From contig LSRX01000764.1 of assembly GCA_001939145.1 (NCBI GenBank), positions 128,339-192,338 on the forward strand: a DNA stretch of 64,000 bases. Reading direction: 5' to 3'. The notes under the pieces are model-generated. The model worked only from the letters and a program-made list of their open reading frames with translations, did no database searches and was not told the origin of the DNA. A program made the position numbers and the translations under genes. The DNA comes from Symbiodinium microadriaticum. Lineage: Eukaryota; Sar; Dinophyceae; Suessiales; Symbiodiniaceae. Each line of letters starts with the position of its first letter. The first letter of the stretch is position 1. Shown here piece after piece: positions 1-9,204 of the stretch.

Positions 1-158
1 AAACCCTAAACCCTATAAGCCCTATAAGCCCTAAAACCCTAAATCCTAAGCGGCCCTAAGCCCAATAAGCCCTAGAAGCCCTATAGACCCCTTTAAGGGA
101 ACCCTTATAGTACCCTTTAAAGGAACCCTAAGCGGCCCCCGAAAAGCCCTAAACCCAA
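1..158 (-). repeat. ITR-C, degenerate telomeric tract at window edge
   Basis: CCCTAAA units mixed with variants such as CCCTATAAG and CCCTTTAAAGG. The G-strand motif lies on the minus strand. If this were a chromosome's left end, CCCTAAA on + would be the expected orientation, but the tract is degenerate and ends quickly, so it resembles the internal tracts of this window rather than a true telomere. Confidence 0.8.
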
Positions 159-172
159 CGGTGCAGAATGAG

Positions 173-262
173 CATAGAGTAGATACTTAGGCCTTAAAGT
201 ACCTATATAGGGACCCCTTTAAGGCCTAAGAATCTACTACTAAGCTACATGGAGCCTTTGGC
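173..262. mobile_element. MITE-H copy
   Basis: Palindromic element around ACTTAGGCCTTAAAG / CTTTAAGGCCTAAG, with a right end reading CTACATGGAGCCTTTGG. The same sequence recurs at 1,417-1,525 and 22,238-22,388. The left terminus is decayed here. A second copy of the right end lies beyond the next telomeric tract (369-396). Confidence 0.75.
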
Positions 263-358
263 AACCCTAAGCCCTAAACTCTATAAACTCTATAAACCCT
301 ATAAGCCCTATAAACCCTGTAAACCCTATAAACCCTATAAACCTTATAAGCCCTACTA
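263..358 (-). repeat. ITR-C
   Basis: CCCTAAA/CCCTATAAA units filling the gap between two copies of the MITE-H right end. Confidence 0.85.
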
Positions 359-447
359 TTGAGGCTTATACTATATAGCTGCATGGAGCCTTCGGGTTTC
401 AGGACCCTGCAGCGACTGGGGCGCACTGCGGCTTCGTGACGTTCACA

Positions 448-815
448 GGCTCCGGGGGGCTTAGGGGTTTAGGGGCGTTTGGGGGTATAGGGTTTAGGGC
501 CTTTAGGGTTTAGGGTTTTAGGGTTTAGGGTTTATAGGGGTTTAAGGTTTAGGGCTTTAGAGTTTAGGGTTTTAGGGTTTAGGGTTTATGGGGTTTTAAG
601 GTTTAGGGCTTTAGGGTTTAGGGGTTTAGGGTTTAGGGGTTAGGGTTTTAGGGCTTAGGGTTTGGGGGTTTAGGGGTTATAGGGTTTAGGGGTTATAGGG
701 TTTAGGGTTTCCGGGGCTTGAGGGTTTCCGGGGCTTTTGGGCTTTTGGGGTTTAGGGGTTTAGGGTTTAGGGGTTTAGGGTTTAGGGTTTTAGGGTTTAG
801 GGCTTCCGGGGATTT
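448..815 (+). repeat. ITR-G, long tract
   Basis: About 370 bp of TTTAGGG with one-base length variants (TTTTAGGG, TTTAGGGG) and occasional TTCCGGGG interruptions. Reading frames through it give the artificial GLGFRGLGF type of peptide. The orientation is opposite to the tract at 1-358. Confidence 0.95.
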
Positions 816-1150
816 AGTGTTTGTTAGGTCCTACATGGACCCTAAAGAACCGACTTTCCTCATAGCATGTATACAGGGAGTCATACAAAGGAGCCCTAAA
901 AAGGTAGGCTTCCTCATATAGCATATATTTTTTATGTTATTTATATTTGTAGTAATATTTGTAATTATATATATATATATACACAGGAAATCATAAAAAA
1001 AATGAACTGACAAGGTATGTTTTGTTTCGGGTTCAGGTAGGGCTTTAGGTTTAGAAGCGGTTTTTTCGGCTCCTTGCTTGGCAGGGTCGGGAGAACCGAA
1101 GATTAGGTGACCGGTTTGATCAGGGTTTAGGGTTCCGGTTCAGGTTTTCT
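816..1150. other. Non-coding spacer with (AT)n
   Basis: A/T-rich spacer containing a short (AT)n at 965-981. It has no supported gene and no recognised element. Confidence 0.4.
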
Positions 1151-1153
1151 ATC

Positions 1154-1246
1154 GGGGCCGAAAAATAATTACCAATACTGTTTTGAGGGATCGTTCTAGT
1201 ATAACTATACCCGCAAGCCTTATATTCTAATTTTTATGGCCCCTAC
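1154..1246. mobile_element. MITE-C copy, old
   Basis: Left GGGGCC...ATAATTACC and right TTCTAATTTTTATGGCCCCTAC match the family C ends, with a decayed centre. The right terminus runs directly into the next telomeric tract. Confidence 0.65.
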
Positions 1247-1383
1247 CCTAAACCCTAAATCCTAAACCCTAAACCCTAAACCCTAAATCCTAAACCCTGA
1301 ATCCTAAATCCTAAACCCTAAACCCTAAATCCTAAACCCTAAACCCTAAACCGTTAGGGTTTATAAGGGTTTGGGGTTTAGGG
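1245..1383. repeat. ITR-C meeting ITR-G head to head
   Basis: About 107 bp of CCCTAAA variants followed at about 1,352 by TTAGGGTTTATAAGGG on the same strand, so the orientation flips with only a base or two between. Confidence 0.9.
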
Positions 1384-1416
1384 CCAAGCCCGAGCCATAG
1401 ACTCGTACAGGGCTAG

Positions 1417-1525
1417 CCCAAAGGCTCCATGTACCTTTATAGTAGCTACTTAGGCCTTAAAGGGGTCCCTATATTGGTACTTTAAGGCCTAAGAATCTAC
1501 TATGAAGGTACATGGAGCCTTTGGG
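1417..1525. mobile_element. MITE-H, best full copy
   Basis: Terminal inverted repeats CCCAAAGGCTCCATGTACC and its complement GGTACATGGAGCCTTTGGG, plus an internal palindrome around CTTAGGCCTTAAAG. About 109 bp with no coding capacity. This is the reference copy for family H. Confidence 0.88.
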
Positions 1526-1583
1526 TAGTGGTTTCAGCGCTACGTTGAGTCCGAGGCTTCGGCTGACTGAAAAATTCCCTAAA

Positions 1584-1817
1584 CCCAGAGACTCCAATAT
1601 CTAGGGTTTAGGGTTTTGGGTTTTGGGGTTTGGGGTTTAGGGTTTTTGGGTGTTGGGGTCTTGGGGTTTTGGGTTTTGGGGGTTAGGGTTTTTGGGTTTA
1701 GGGTTTTGGGGTTTGGGCTCGGGTTCCCAGAAACGCCAAGACCCCTTATAATTAAGGAATATACCTTCAAGTATAATAGAAACCCTAATGAGGCTTAAGG
1801 TATACTCCTTAAAACCC
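1584..1817. mobile_element. MITE-G copy split by a telomeric tract
   Basis: The family G left end CCCAGAGACTCCAA occurs at 1,584-1,600. About 118 bp of TTTAGGG-like sequence follow, then a second version of the same end at 1,726-1,742 (CCCAGAAACGCCAA), then the element body with AATTAAGGAATATACC. The ITR is therefore flanked by an imperfect direct duplication of the element end. Confidence 0.75.
1602..1720 (+). repeat. ITR-G inside MITE-G
   Basis: TTTAGGG/TTTTGGGG variants; many units have lost the A (GGGTTTTGGG), so it is more diverged than the tract at 448. Confidence 0.85.
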
Positions 1818-1912
1818 AGTGACTCCAACATCCCTTAATTATCCTTAATTAAGGAACATACCTTAAAGATTTGAGGTATACTCCTTACTTAAGGGATATT
1901 GGAGTCTCTGGG
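1815..1912. mobile_element. MITE-G, intact copy
   Basis: CCCAGTGACTCCAACATCCC at the left and GGATATTGGAGTCTCTGGG at the right form terminal inverted repeats around AAGGAACATACC / GGTATACTCCTT. It shares its left boundary with the preceding copy, so the two are back to back. Confidence 0.85.
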
Positions 1913-2407
1913 AACCCCCCATCAGACGCCTCAGACACGATACAGCGTCAGCTCTAGTTTCCATGGCGCAGCCCCCGTAAACTTGGGGTTTAGGGTTTAG
2001 GGTTTAGGGCTTACCAGAACACCCCAACTCCAAGAAGCCGTAACACGTCAAGTCGCGGGGCCCTTCAGGAAAAAGACACGGCGCACAGAAAACATCTGCA
2101 GAAAAGTCACACAGCCTACGAACCACCAAAATCAAAAAGGGTCCTCAGGCTCGAAAAACCCCCCCAAAGCAGCCTTGACCCTGAGGCCCTAAATCCTAAC
2201 ATCCTAAGCTTATAGGTTCCTCTCTCTCGAGGCCGGCGTTTTGCCGAGCTGGCGCAGAGTCTTCAAATCCATGCCGACAGAAACCAATGGCAGGCTGCCA
2301 GTTTTTTTTTGTTGCTGGGTTCCGGGTTTCGGGTCGGTTGCCAGTGTTCTCGTGCGCTTTTCTTCTTAGCGGAACAGGTAACCCTAACCTGTAAAACGAA
2401 GGTCCAA

Positions 2408-2509
2408 TATAGGGGCCCAAATAATTTCCCGTACTATTTTGATGAATCCTCATGATAATTATGATATAATATACCCCAAAACCCTATTCTATTCATTAAG
2501 GCCCCTACA
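2408..2509. mobile_element. MITE-C copy
   Basis: TATAGGGGCCCAAATAAT at the left and CCCTATTCTATTCATTAAGG then CCCCTACAT at the right. The centre is TATGATATAATATACC. About 102 bp. Confidence 0.82.
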
Positions 2510-2621
2510 TGAGCAAGGTTTTATGGTCAGGGTTCAGCCACTGGGTGTGTGTTAAGGTGCTTAGGGTTCTACAGGGGCTGTATTACAGCAGCTCTTTGTG
2601 GGCTTCAAGTGGTACTATATG

Positions 2622-2652
2622 GGGCCCTAAACCCTAAACCCTAAACCCTGAA
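2622..2652 (-). repeat. ITR-C, short
   Basis: About four CCCTAAA units between a MITE-C and a MITE-B. Confidence 0.85.
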
Positions 2653-2713
2653 CCTGAATAATTATCAACAGTATTCCGTAGGGCCCCTTAATATTATGCC
2701 TGGAGTATAATAT

Positions 2714-2813
2714 GGGTAGTTCTCTACATTAGGGTCCCTGTTTAGGTCCCAAATATAGTACGGCACCCTTACAAGCAGGACCCGAAAAGGGAGCCTGATT
2801 TAGAGAACTACCC
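2714..2813. mobile_element. MITE-B copy
   Basis: GGGTAGTTCTCTACATTAGG and GATTTAGAGAACTACCC are terminal inverted repeats. The core ATAGTACGGCACCC is shared with the other family B copies. 100 bp. Confidence 0.88.
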
Positions 2814-2864
2814 CCTGTACCAGCAAGCCCCCATGGCCCTATTCTAATTGTCAAGATCCCGACG

Positions 2865-2961
2865 GCTGATGATATAAATCCTGCATTACCCATAATAAGG
2901 ACAATACCATATTTCCCATAGTTAAGGGTCCTTAAGGTAATGCAGGATTTATATCATCAAC
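2865..2961. mobile_element. MITE-A copy
   Basis: GATGATATAAATCCTGCATT at the left and AATGCAGGATTTATATCATC at the right; the centre is CCCATAGTTAAGGGTCC. 97 bp, near-perfect palindrome arms. Confidence 0.9.
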
Positions 2962-2966
2962 ACTAC

Positions 2967-3045
2967 ACCCTAAACCCTAAACCCCTAAACCCTAATCCCC
3001 TTTAAGGATCCCATTATAGATCCCTTTTAAGGATCCCCTCTGATT
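2967..3045 (-). repeat. ITR-C plus CCCTTTTAAGGATCC motifs
   Basis: A short CCCTAAA tract directly behind MITE-A, followed by two or three copies of a TTTTAAGGATCCC motif. Confidence 0.7.
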
Positions 3046-3339
3046 TAAATCGCATGTAGGGCTTTCGGGTTCCGAAACCCAAAGATTGAGGCTCTCGGTG
3101 AACCTTCTGCCTTGGACAGGTCTCTGCTGCACCGCCGGCAGATGATCTTCGGTGCTTGGCCTTGGGGTTAGTTTAGGGTTTCAGGTTTAGGATAGGATCT
3201 ACCAACTACGTATTTCTTACGGGCAGAGCCTCGTGCAGAATTCTTCAAAAGAGTGTCTTGAGTTTAGTCAGGGTCAACGAAGCGAAGCTTGGGATCAAAG
3301 GGGTTTGAGGTTTACAGCCGCCAATGTGTCATGACACCA

Positions 3340-3368
<29 letters not shown>
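3340..3368. repeat. (CA)n microsatellite
   Basis: Uninterrupted CA dinucleotides, about 14 units. Confidence 0.97.
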
Positions 3369-3370
<2 letters not shown>

Positions 3371-3394
3371 CACGCACATAAATCAACCCACCCN

Positions 3395-3572
3395 ACCCAC
3401 CCTAAACCCTAAACCCTAAACCCCAAACCCTAAACCCTAAACCCTAAAGCCCAAGCCCTAAACCCCAAACCCTAAACCTAAACCCGTAAACCCCAAACCC
3501 TAAACCCTAAACCTTAAACCCCAAACCCTTAAACCCTAAACCTGAAACCCTAAACCTTAAAACCTAATGACC
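3395..3572 (-). repeat. ITR-C
   Basis: About 175 bp of CCCTAAA with CCCCAAA and CCTTAAA variants. It begins next to an undetermined base (N) at 3,394, which suggests an assembly or polishing problem there. Confidence 0.93.
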
Positions 3573-3989
3573 TCAGAATCAAGACCTAGGCATTTAAAGC
3601 CCTGAGCCCGAAACCGGGCTCCGAACTACATCAATCTTGATCCAACCGAGGGCCCAAAAAACATCCACAAACTGTAAACCGAAAGGTTAGGGGCTTGGGG
3701 TTTAGGGTTTAGAGGTTTGCCCACCATCCAAAGTCTCTAAACCCTCAGCACCGAAAGGGCCCAAGGCCCAAGATCAGCCTGCTGCTTGAATTCGATGGAC
3801 AACCAAAGACATCCTCAACCCTTAACTCCAGCCCCTGAGCCTGAATACCCTGAGCCCAAATCCTAGGTCCTAGACCCTAGAAGCTCAAAGCCCGGAAAGC
3901 TCATGAGCTCCTGAAACGCACAAACTCACGGACCCTTAACATGCCTTAAACTCAACTCTTCGAGGCCCCAAGCCCCAAGAAAGACTCTA
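3573..3989. other. Degenerate telomere-like spacer
   Basis: Scattered CCTAAACC/CCCTGAGCC words and one short TTTAGGG run at 3,690-3,713. No gene or element recognised. Confidence 0.4.
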
Positions 3990-4335
3990 AACCCTAACTA
4001 ACCCCCCTTTAAACCCTAACCCCTAAACCTTTAACCATGAATCCCGAACCCTCTAACCCCAAACCCTTAACCCTAAACCCCCTAACCCTAAACCCCCAAA
4101 CCCTTAACCCTAATCCCTATAAACCCTATCCCTAAACCCTATCCCTAAACCCTCAACCCTAAACCCTGGATCTTAAACCCTAAACCCAAAGCTGCCCTAA
4201 ACCCCAAACCCTAAACCCTAAAACCCTATAAACCCTCTAAACCCTAATCCCTGAAACCCTAAAGCCCTAAAACCCTCACAAAACCCTATCATCCCTAAAA
4301 CCCCTAAAGCCCCAAAAACCCGAGGAGGCCTCAGC
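3990..4335 (-). repeat. ITR-C, long degenerate tract
   Basis: About 340 bp of CCCTAAA and its variants CCCTTAA, CCCTATCC and CCCTCAA. Confidence 0.88.
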
Positions 4336-4357
4336 CCAGAAAGTCCCAAAACCCCAA

Positions 4358-4466
4358 ATCCCTTATAATCCCTTATAATCCCTTATAAACCCTTATAAAC
4401 CCTTATAAACCCTTATAAACCCTTAGAAACCCTTATAAACCCTTATAAACCCTTATATATAAACCC
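4358..4466. repeat. 10-bp tandem array CCCTTATAAA
   Basis: About ten head-to-tail copies of CCCTTATAAT/CCCTTATAAA, far more uniform than the neighbouring heptamers. It looks like a telomeric unit variant amplified as a satellite. Confidence 0.92.
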
Positions 4467-4600
4467 TTGTGATCCCTGTAATTTTAAAGCCCTCAGAACG
4501 TCCCAGGTGGTCGGACTTGCGAGGAAGCCGAGAGCTGAACAACGCCAAGCGCCTGGTGGGATGCCTCTGTGCCTTGGGTCCGCCTTTAAGGGGGTGGCTT

Positions 4601-4632
4601 TTAGGGTAGGGTTTAGGGTTTAGGGTTTAGGG
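4601..4632 (+). repeat. ITR-G, short
   Basis: Four to five TTTAGGG units, ending beside an undetermined base at 4,634. Confidence 0.9.
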
Positions 4633-4639
4633 ATNCCAA

Positions 4640-5015
4640 TTGAATACCTTTATTTTTTATGGATTACGACTCAAATCACCGGAGTGGTATAGTCTAGGTA
4701 ATGTTGGTCAAACGAATCGGGTTGTGCTTTCCACTCCTAAAGACGCCAAACCGAACCGTCCAAACCATAAACCCTCGACTTTTCACCTCCAAACGCCCCG
4801 AACCCTATAAGGAATGAACCGCAGGATACGCGACAGTAGCTGCAGCCCTGATAACCCGGCAAGCCCGAAAACAACAACAACGATAACAAGAAGAAGAAGA
4901 AGAAGCAGCCCGTATGTGAATCAAAAAATAGCTTCACCCCTCTGAAACCTCAAAACAAGATCCAATCCCACAGGACCCATCTCATACAGGAGCCCCTAAA
5001 TAAGACACCGTTTAA
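4640..5015. other. ITR-poor spacer
   Basis: Contains a short AAG-rich run near 4,887-4,905. Minus-strand ORFs here are short and low-complexity; no gene supported. Confidence 0.35.
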
Positions 5016-5017
5016 GC

Positions 5018-5215
5018 CCTATGCCCTAATTAAACCCTAAGCCCTCAACCCTAAACCCTCAGCCCTAAACCCCAAACCCTAAACCCTAAAACCTTAACCC
5101 TAAAACCTTAAACCCTAAAACCTTAAACCCTAAAACCTTAAACCCTAAAACCCTAAACCCTAAACCCTAAAACCTTAAACCCTAAACCCCCAAAGCCCTA
5201 AACCCCCAAAGCCCT
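5018..5215 (-). repeat. ITR-C with 15-bp higher-order pattern
   Basis: CCCTAAA alternating with CCTTAAA; the word CCCTAAAACCTTAAA repeats at a 15 bp period from about 5,085 to 5,175. Confidence 0.9.
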
Positions 5216-5282
5216 ACACCGCAACCTCCAGCTCGATCCCGTGGCCGAAGGCCGGCCATAAGACCAAAGCGGTGATGTCCTG

Positions 5283-5580
5283 GCCGGACATTCCCAGACT
5301 CCTTTAAAGGGGGTTAGGGGGCTTAGGGGTTTAGGGGTTTAGGGTTTAGGGGCCGGACATTCCCAGACTCCTTTTAAGGGTTAGGGGTTTAGGGGGTTAG
5401 TGGTTTAGGGGTTTAGAGTTTAGGGGTTTAGGGTTCAGGGGTCTAGGGGTTTGGGGGCTTAGGGGTTTAGGGTTTAGGTGTTAGGGTTTAGGGTTTAGAC
5501 TCCTTTAAAGGGTTCGTGGTCTAGGGGTTTAGGGTTTACGTGTTTGGGTTTAGGGTTTAGACTCCTTTAAAGGGTTCCTT
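5283..5580 (+). repeat. ITR-G carrying a duplicated non-telomeric segment
   Basis: GCCGGACATTCCCAGACTCC occurs at 5,283 and again at 5,352, about 69 bp apart, each followed by CTTTAAAGGG and then TTTAGGG units. A shorter piece (AGACTCCTTTAAAGGGTTC) recurs twice between 5,495 and 5,575. The array therefore expanded by duplicating blocks of mixed telomeric and non-telomeric sequence. Confidence 0.85.
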
Positions 5581-6090
5581 AAAGGTCCCTTTAAGGGATC
5601 TATAAGAGAGGCTTCCTTCAGGGTTCCTTTAATAACCGATCTATCAGGGATCTATAGTGTTAAGAGAGGCTTCTTTAAGGGCTCCGTCAAGGGATCTGAA
5701 AGGGATCTATAGGGTTCGGGGCTCCTTGCGGGTTCCGTTAAGCGATCTATACGGGAGGGTTCCTTTCAACAAAAATGTGATCCATCGGTTTAGGGTTCCT
5801 TAAGGGTTCCTTTAAACAAAATGGGATCTATAGGTAGGGTTTAGGTTTAGGGATCCGTAAAGGTTCCTTTAAGGGATCTATAAGGTTCAGGGTTCCTTTA
5901 AGGGACCTACAGGGTTTAGGGTCCCAAACCGTCCAGATCCCTTAAGCAAACGACTATGACTATAAGTGAAAAAATAGTAGGACCCCTTTCCTTACCATTA
6001 AATTACAGTAGGACCCCTAACATAATCTAAATTAGGGTCACTTTTGGGATCCTTGAGGGGATCCATCAGGGTTTCTATGGGGTTTCTTAG
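5581..6090. repeat. Dispersed GGGTTCCTTTAAGGGATCTATA motif field
   Basis: Many imperfect copies of TTCCTTTAAGGGATCTATA, spaced 20-60 bp and interleaved with TTTAGGG words. Similar fields lie at 38.5-39.0, 42.4-42.6 and 54.1-54.3 kb. Confidence 0.6.
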
Positions 6091-6117
6091 CAGGGAACTA
6101 TAAGAAGGGTTCTACTT

Positions 6118-6219
6118 GGGAAGTTCTTTGAATCAGGGTGCCCTGTTAGGGTCCTTTTGACAAGCGTGCCGTACTCGGTTGGGGACCTATAAAGGTCACC
6201 CTAGTTTCGAGAACTGCCC
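6118..6219. mobile_element. MITE-B copy, diverged
   Basis: GGGAAGTTCTTTGAATCAGG at the left, GTGCCGTACTCGGTTGGGG in the core and TTTCGAGAACTGCCC at the right. Confidence 0.7.
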
Positions 6220-6339
6220 AAATCCTAAACCCTCAAACCCCAGTTAAACTGTCCTTGCCAAACCTTCTTAACCCTAAACCCTGAGCACCTAAACCCTTAG
6301 CCAGGAAACCCTTAAATCCTAAACCCCGAACCCCACTCT

Positions 6340-6725
6340 AGCTCTGGCCAACCAGCCGGCGCTAATGGATGAGGTCGGTACATTGCAGGTTGCTGCCCAC
6401 ACAGATGGCGCTGCTGTTCCTGTGGAAACCAGCCGTTGTCAGTTTTACTTCAGCATTGTTTCGGACAGCATGTCCAGCTATCATTCGCAAGGCGACAGAA
6501 GATCACTATCCAAGTGCGATTTCTTGATGCAAGGCCACAAGATTGTTCAATCAGCTCCAGCTGCTGGTGAAGATGATGAGTACACTCCGGATGGTGTGAC
6601 TCTGTTGCCCGAGAGCGCTCCTGGTCCGAGAGCTCTGTGTCTGTAGCTGGGCTGACTTTGCAGACGTCGAAGGATATGTAAACTGGTCGTGAGTCGTAGC
6701 CCACCATGACAGCATTGTGTGCAGC
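6340..6725. other. ITR-free island with ORFs on both strands
   Basis: About 385 bp without telomeric words. A 93-codon + strand ORF (6,365-6,646) and an 85-codon - strand ORF (6,450-6,707) overlap. Neither has a recognisable domain, and both lengths are expected by chance. It may be a piece of an exon; strand and product are undetermined. Confidence 0.25.
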
Positions 6726-6825
6726 TGTAAACCCCCTAAATCCCTAAATCCCTAAACCCGTTTTACCCTAAATCCCTAAACCCCTAAACCCCCAAACCCC
6801 TAAATCCCCAAAGCCGTAAAGCCAA
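6726..6825 (-). repeat. ITR-C
   Basis: CCCTAAAT/CCCCTAAA units with degenerate ends. Confidence 0.8.
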
Positions 6826-6904
6826 ACCTTGCAGGGCTCATGTCTTTGGGGTTTGGACGACGCCAGGCGAGGCCCTATTAACGCCATGGAGGATCATGAA
6901 ACTC

Positions 6905-6962
6905 ACGGTTTAGGGTTTTGGGTTTAGGGTTTAGGGTTCAGGGTTTGGTGTTCAGGGTTTAT
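6905..6962 (+). repeat. ITR-G
   Basis: TTTAGGG with TTCAGGG variants. Confidence 0.85.
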
Positions 6963-7025
6963 ATAGCTTGTTAAAACAACCATCGGTTTTTAGGTGTTTA
7001 AACAAGCCGATGCTTTACTTCTCAA

Positions 7026-7147
7026 TTGGGGCTATAAGTAATTATAGGTAATAAGTGTAGTTACCCCAAGAACAACTCTACTTACTAAGCCCCTAAACCC
7101 TAAACCGCAGGAATAACTCGACTTACTAAGCCCAATGATCCTTCAAG
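7026..7147. mobile_element. MITE-D remnant interrupted by a short ITR
   Basis: GGGGCTATAAGTAATTATAGG and the end ATGATCCTTCAAG match family D. Inside, ACTTACTAAGCCC occurs twice (in 7,071-7,092 and 7,112-7,133), separated by CTAAACCCTAAACCGCAGG, so a two- to three-unit telomeric insert is bracketed by a 22-bp direct repeat (two mismatches). Confidence 0.65.
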
Positions 7148-7204
7148 TGGTGGCCCAAGCTTTCAGCCAGGACTCAAAGAAGTAAGGTTGAGTGTCTAGG
7201 GATT

Positions 7205-7290
7205 TTTTTGGGTTTCAGGGGTTGAGGGTTTAGGATTTCGGTGTTTAGGGGTTTAGAGTTTAGGGGTTTAGGGCTTAGGTTTTAGGAGGT
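7205..7290 (+). repeat. ITR-G, degenerate
   Basis: TTTAGGG/TTTCAGGGG/TTTAGAG words. Confidence 0.75.
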
Positions 7291-7379
7291 GTGATTCTAA
7301 AGCCATGCGAGAGTTTCAGCACTGATCTAGAAGCCTACATGGTTCCCAACACTCTTCCTTGTGGTTCTCAATTCAGTTC

Positions 7380-7435
7380 CTTCTAGTTCTTTGCTATCAT
7401 ACCTCAAAACCCTATTCTAATTATGACGGCGCCTA
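7380..7435. mobile_element. MITE-C right half
   Basis: CAAAACCCTATTCTAATTAT then GGCGCCTATG matches the right arm of family C; the left arm is not recognisable. Confidence 0.5.
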
Positions 7436-7555
7436 TGTTCAGTAAGTAGTAGCATCCTTATCATGATCAGCACACTTACATGAGGCACCCCGGATCTTGG
7501 AGAGCGCCCATGTAGACAAAGTAGGCCAGGGTACGCAGCCCCTATGAAGTAACAT

Positions 7556-7612
7556 CCCTAAACCCTAAACCCTAAACCCCTAAACCCTAAACCTCTAAAC
7601 CCCTAAACCCCA
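7556..7612 (-). repeat. ITR-C
   Basis: Seven to eight CCCTAAA/CCCCTAAA units. Confidence 0.9.
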
Positions 7613-7719
7613 TGCCAGATCACCGTGTTCGCCAAGCAGCTCGATGTGGGACCATTCCAGCCTCTGTGGAATGCCTTTGCGCCCACTCTTGGTGTGGAGC
7701 TCGGCGGGGTTACTATAAG

Positions 7720-7860
7720 GGATCTATAGGGTTTAGGGTTTTAGGGTTTAGGGGTTTACCCGGGGATCCCAACACCTACCGTTTTGAGGGGAAGGGGTTG
7801 AGGTCTCACGGTTTGGGTCTAGGGTTCAAGCGTCTACGGGTTTAAGGTTTTAGGGTATGC
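7720..7860 (+). repeat. ITR-G, interrupted
   Basis: TTTAGGG tracts at 7,727-7,756 and 7,808-7,855 with about 50 bp of unrelated sequence between. Confidence 0.75.
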
Positions 7861-8294
7861 GAATCTCATTTTTACGCTGACAGTGGTTATCATCTTCCAC
7901 CAAAAGGCATGAAGATGTGCCTATAGTCAAGATTGGCCGGTGGCCCTGCGAGAAAAGGTTCAGTAGCCTAGTAGAAGACCCAATCCCAAGCCCTAAACCA
8001 TAGACCCTGAAAGCCAAAAGCTCTATTTCTTATGCCCCAGACCCTGCACGGACGAATAGTTCAGTGGTTCTGTCTGTTTGCAAAGTCGGAACTCGAACCG
8101 AAATTCTTTCATCAGCAATGGTCTACGCTTCTAGCTCCGATGTTGATACTGCACTGTGCCCCAAGACCTTGTTTGAATTGCTGTGGCCCTTGTATAGTGT
8201 GCACCTAGTGATTGCCAGGGTTACGGCCGCAAAAAGCATGACGTTTGGAGTTTCATTTAACCTCGGTGCCCTGGCTCAGGCTTGCAGAAGCTAA
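7861..8294. other. ITR-poor island with a tRNA-like stretch
   Basis: About 430 bp. TAGTTCAGTGG at 8,057 fits the RNA polymerase III A-box consensus exactly. A partial B-box-like ACTCGAACC follows about 33 bp later, but the cloverleaf does not fold. A 76-codon + ORF (8,064-8,294) has no recognisable domain. Confidence 0.25.
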
Positions 8295-8600
8295 AACCTA
8301 AGCCCCAAACCCTAAACCCTAAGCCCTAAACCCCAAACCCCCAAGCCTTAAACCCTAAGCCCTGAATCCCAAACCCTAAACCCTAAACCCTAATGGGACC
8401 CTAAACCCTAAACCCTAATGGGACCCTAAACCTTAAACCCTAAACCCTAAACCATAACCCCTAAACCCTAAACCCTAAGCCCTAAACCCCAAACCCCCAA
8501 ACCCTAAACCCTAAGCCCTAAACCCCAAACCCCCAAACCCTAAACCTAAGCCCTAAATCCCAAACCCCCAAGCCTTAAACCCTAAGCCCTGAACCGTGGA
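8295..8600 (-). repeat. ITR-C with higher-order units
   Basis: About 300 bp. CCCTAATGGGACCCTAAA occurs twice in tandem near 8,390-8,425, and a unit of roughly 50 bp (CCCTAAGCCCTAAACCCC...) repeats three to four times, so blocks rather than single heptamers were duplicated. Confidence 0.9.
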
Positions 8601-8677
8601 TCACACAACCCCACCGGCCTGAAGAGGTCTCACCATCTTCCTGTCCTTGCTGCCTTCCGCGCCTTGGCAAGGGAGAA

Positions 8678-8728
8678 TTAAGGGGTTTAGGGTTATAGGG
8701 TTTAGGGTTTAGGTTTTAGGGCAGCAAA
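8678..8728 (+). repeat. ITR-G
   Basis: Five to six TTTAGGG units. Confidence 0.88.
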
Positions 8729-9190
8729 ATACGGGCCTTTGGGCTTGGGGGGTATACTGTATCATAGGTAACAGGATGAAGGGACCATAGGGGGGGAACT
8801 AGCAGAACTAGTTCAGACGTTTACACTCACATTCATTAAAATTACCCCAGGTCCTAAATGGTATATCGCTCTAGCCCTCGGGTCCTCTCGACAAAAGGCT
8901 AGGGAACCCCATCCGTCTCGCCTTTGCGCTTAACCCCCAAGGAGCCCCTTTAAAGAGAGCCCCTTACAGCTTGGCCAAGGTGATGATGGCTATCTTCCGG
9001 GCTTTTTTTGTGCTCAAGGCCCCTGGGTGAAGGAGCAGGGAATGATGCAGCGATACTGAGTTTTTTGTTTTAGGTTTCCGGGTTCAAGTTTAGCTGATTG
9101 GTATTGGACCTGGGGACCTTCTTGGGCCTTTTGTTTGGAATTTGCAGGTTAGCCAACACCGGAGCGAATTCGTGTGATAACATACTCATG
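8729..9190. other. Spacer without recognisable gene
   Basis: Only isolated telomeric words. No ORF or element supported. Confidence 0.35.
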
Positions 9191-9204
9191 CCAGCTACAC
9201 TGGT

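Noticed and set aside
1..158. True chromosome end at the left edge
   Set aside because: The orientation fits, but the units are degenerate and the tract is no cleaner than dozens of internal ones; there is no long perfect array.
718..921. Repeat proteins of the GLGFRGLGF or LNPKPLNPK type, here and at many loci
   Set aside because: These are translations of TTTAGGG and CCCTAAA tracts, not proteins.
4358..4466. CRISPR array
   Set aside because: A short uniform tandem repeat without spacers in eukaryotic-type DNA; no cas genes.
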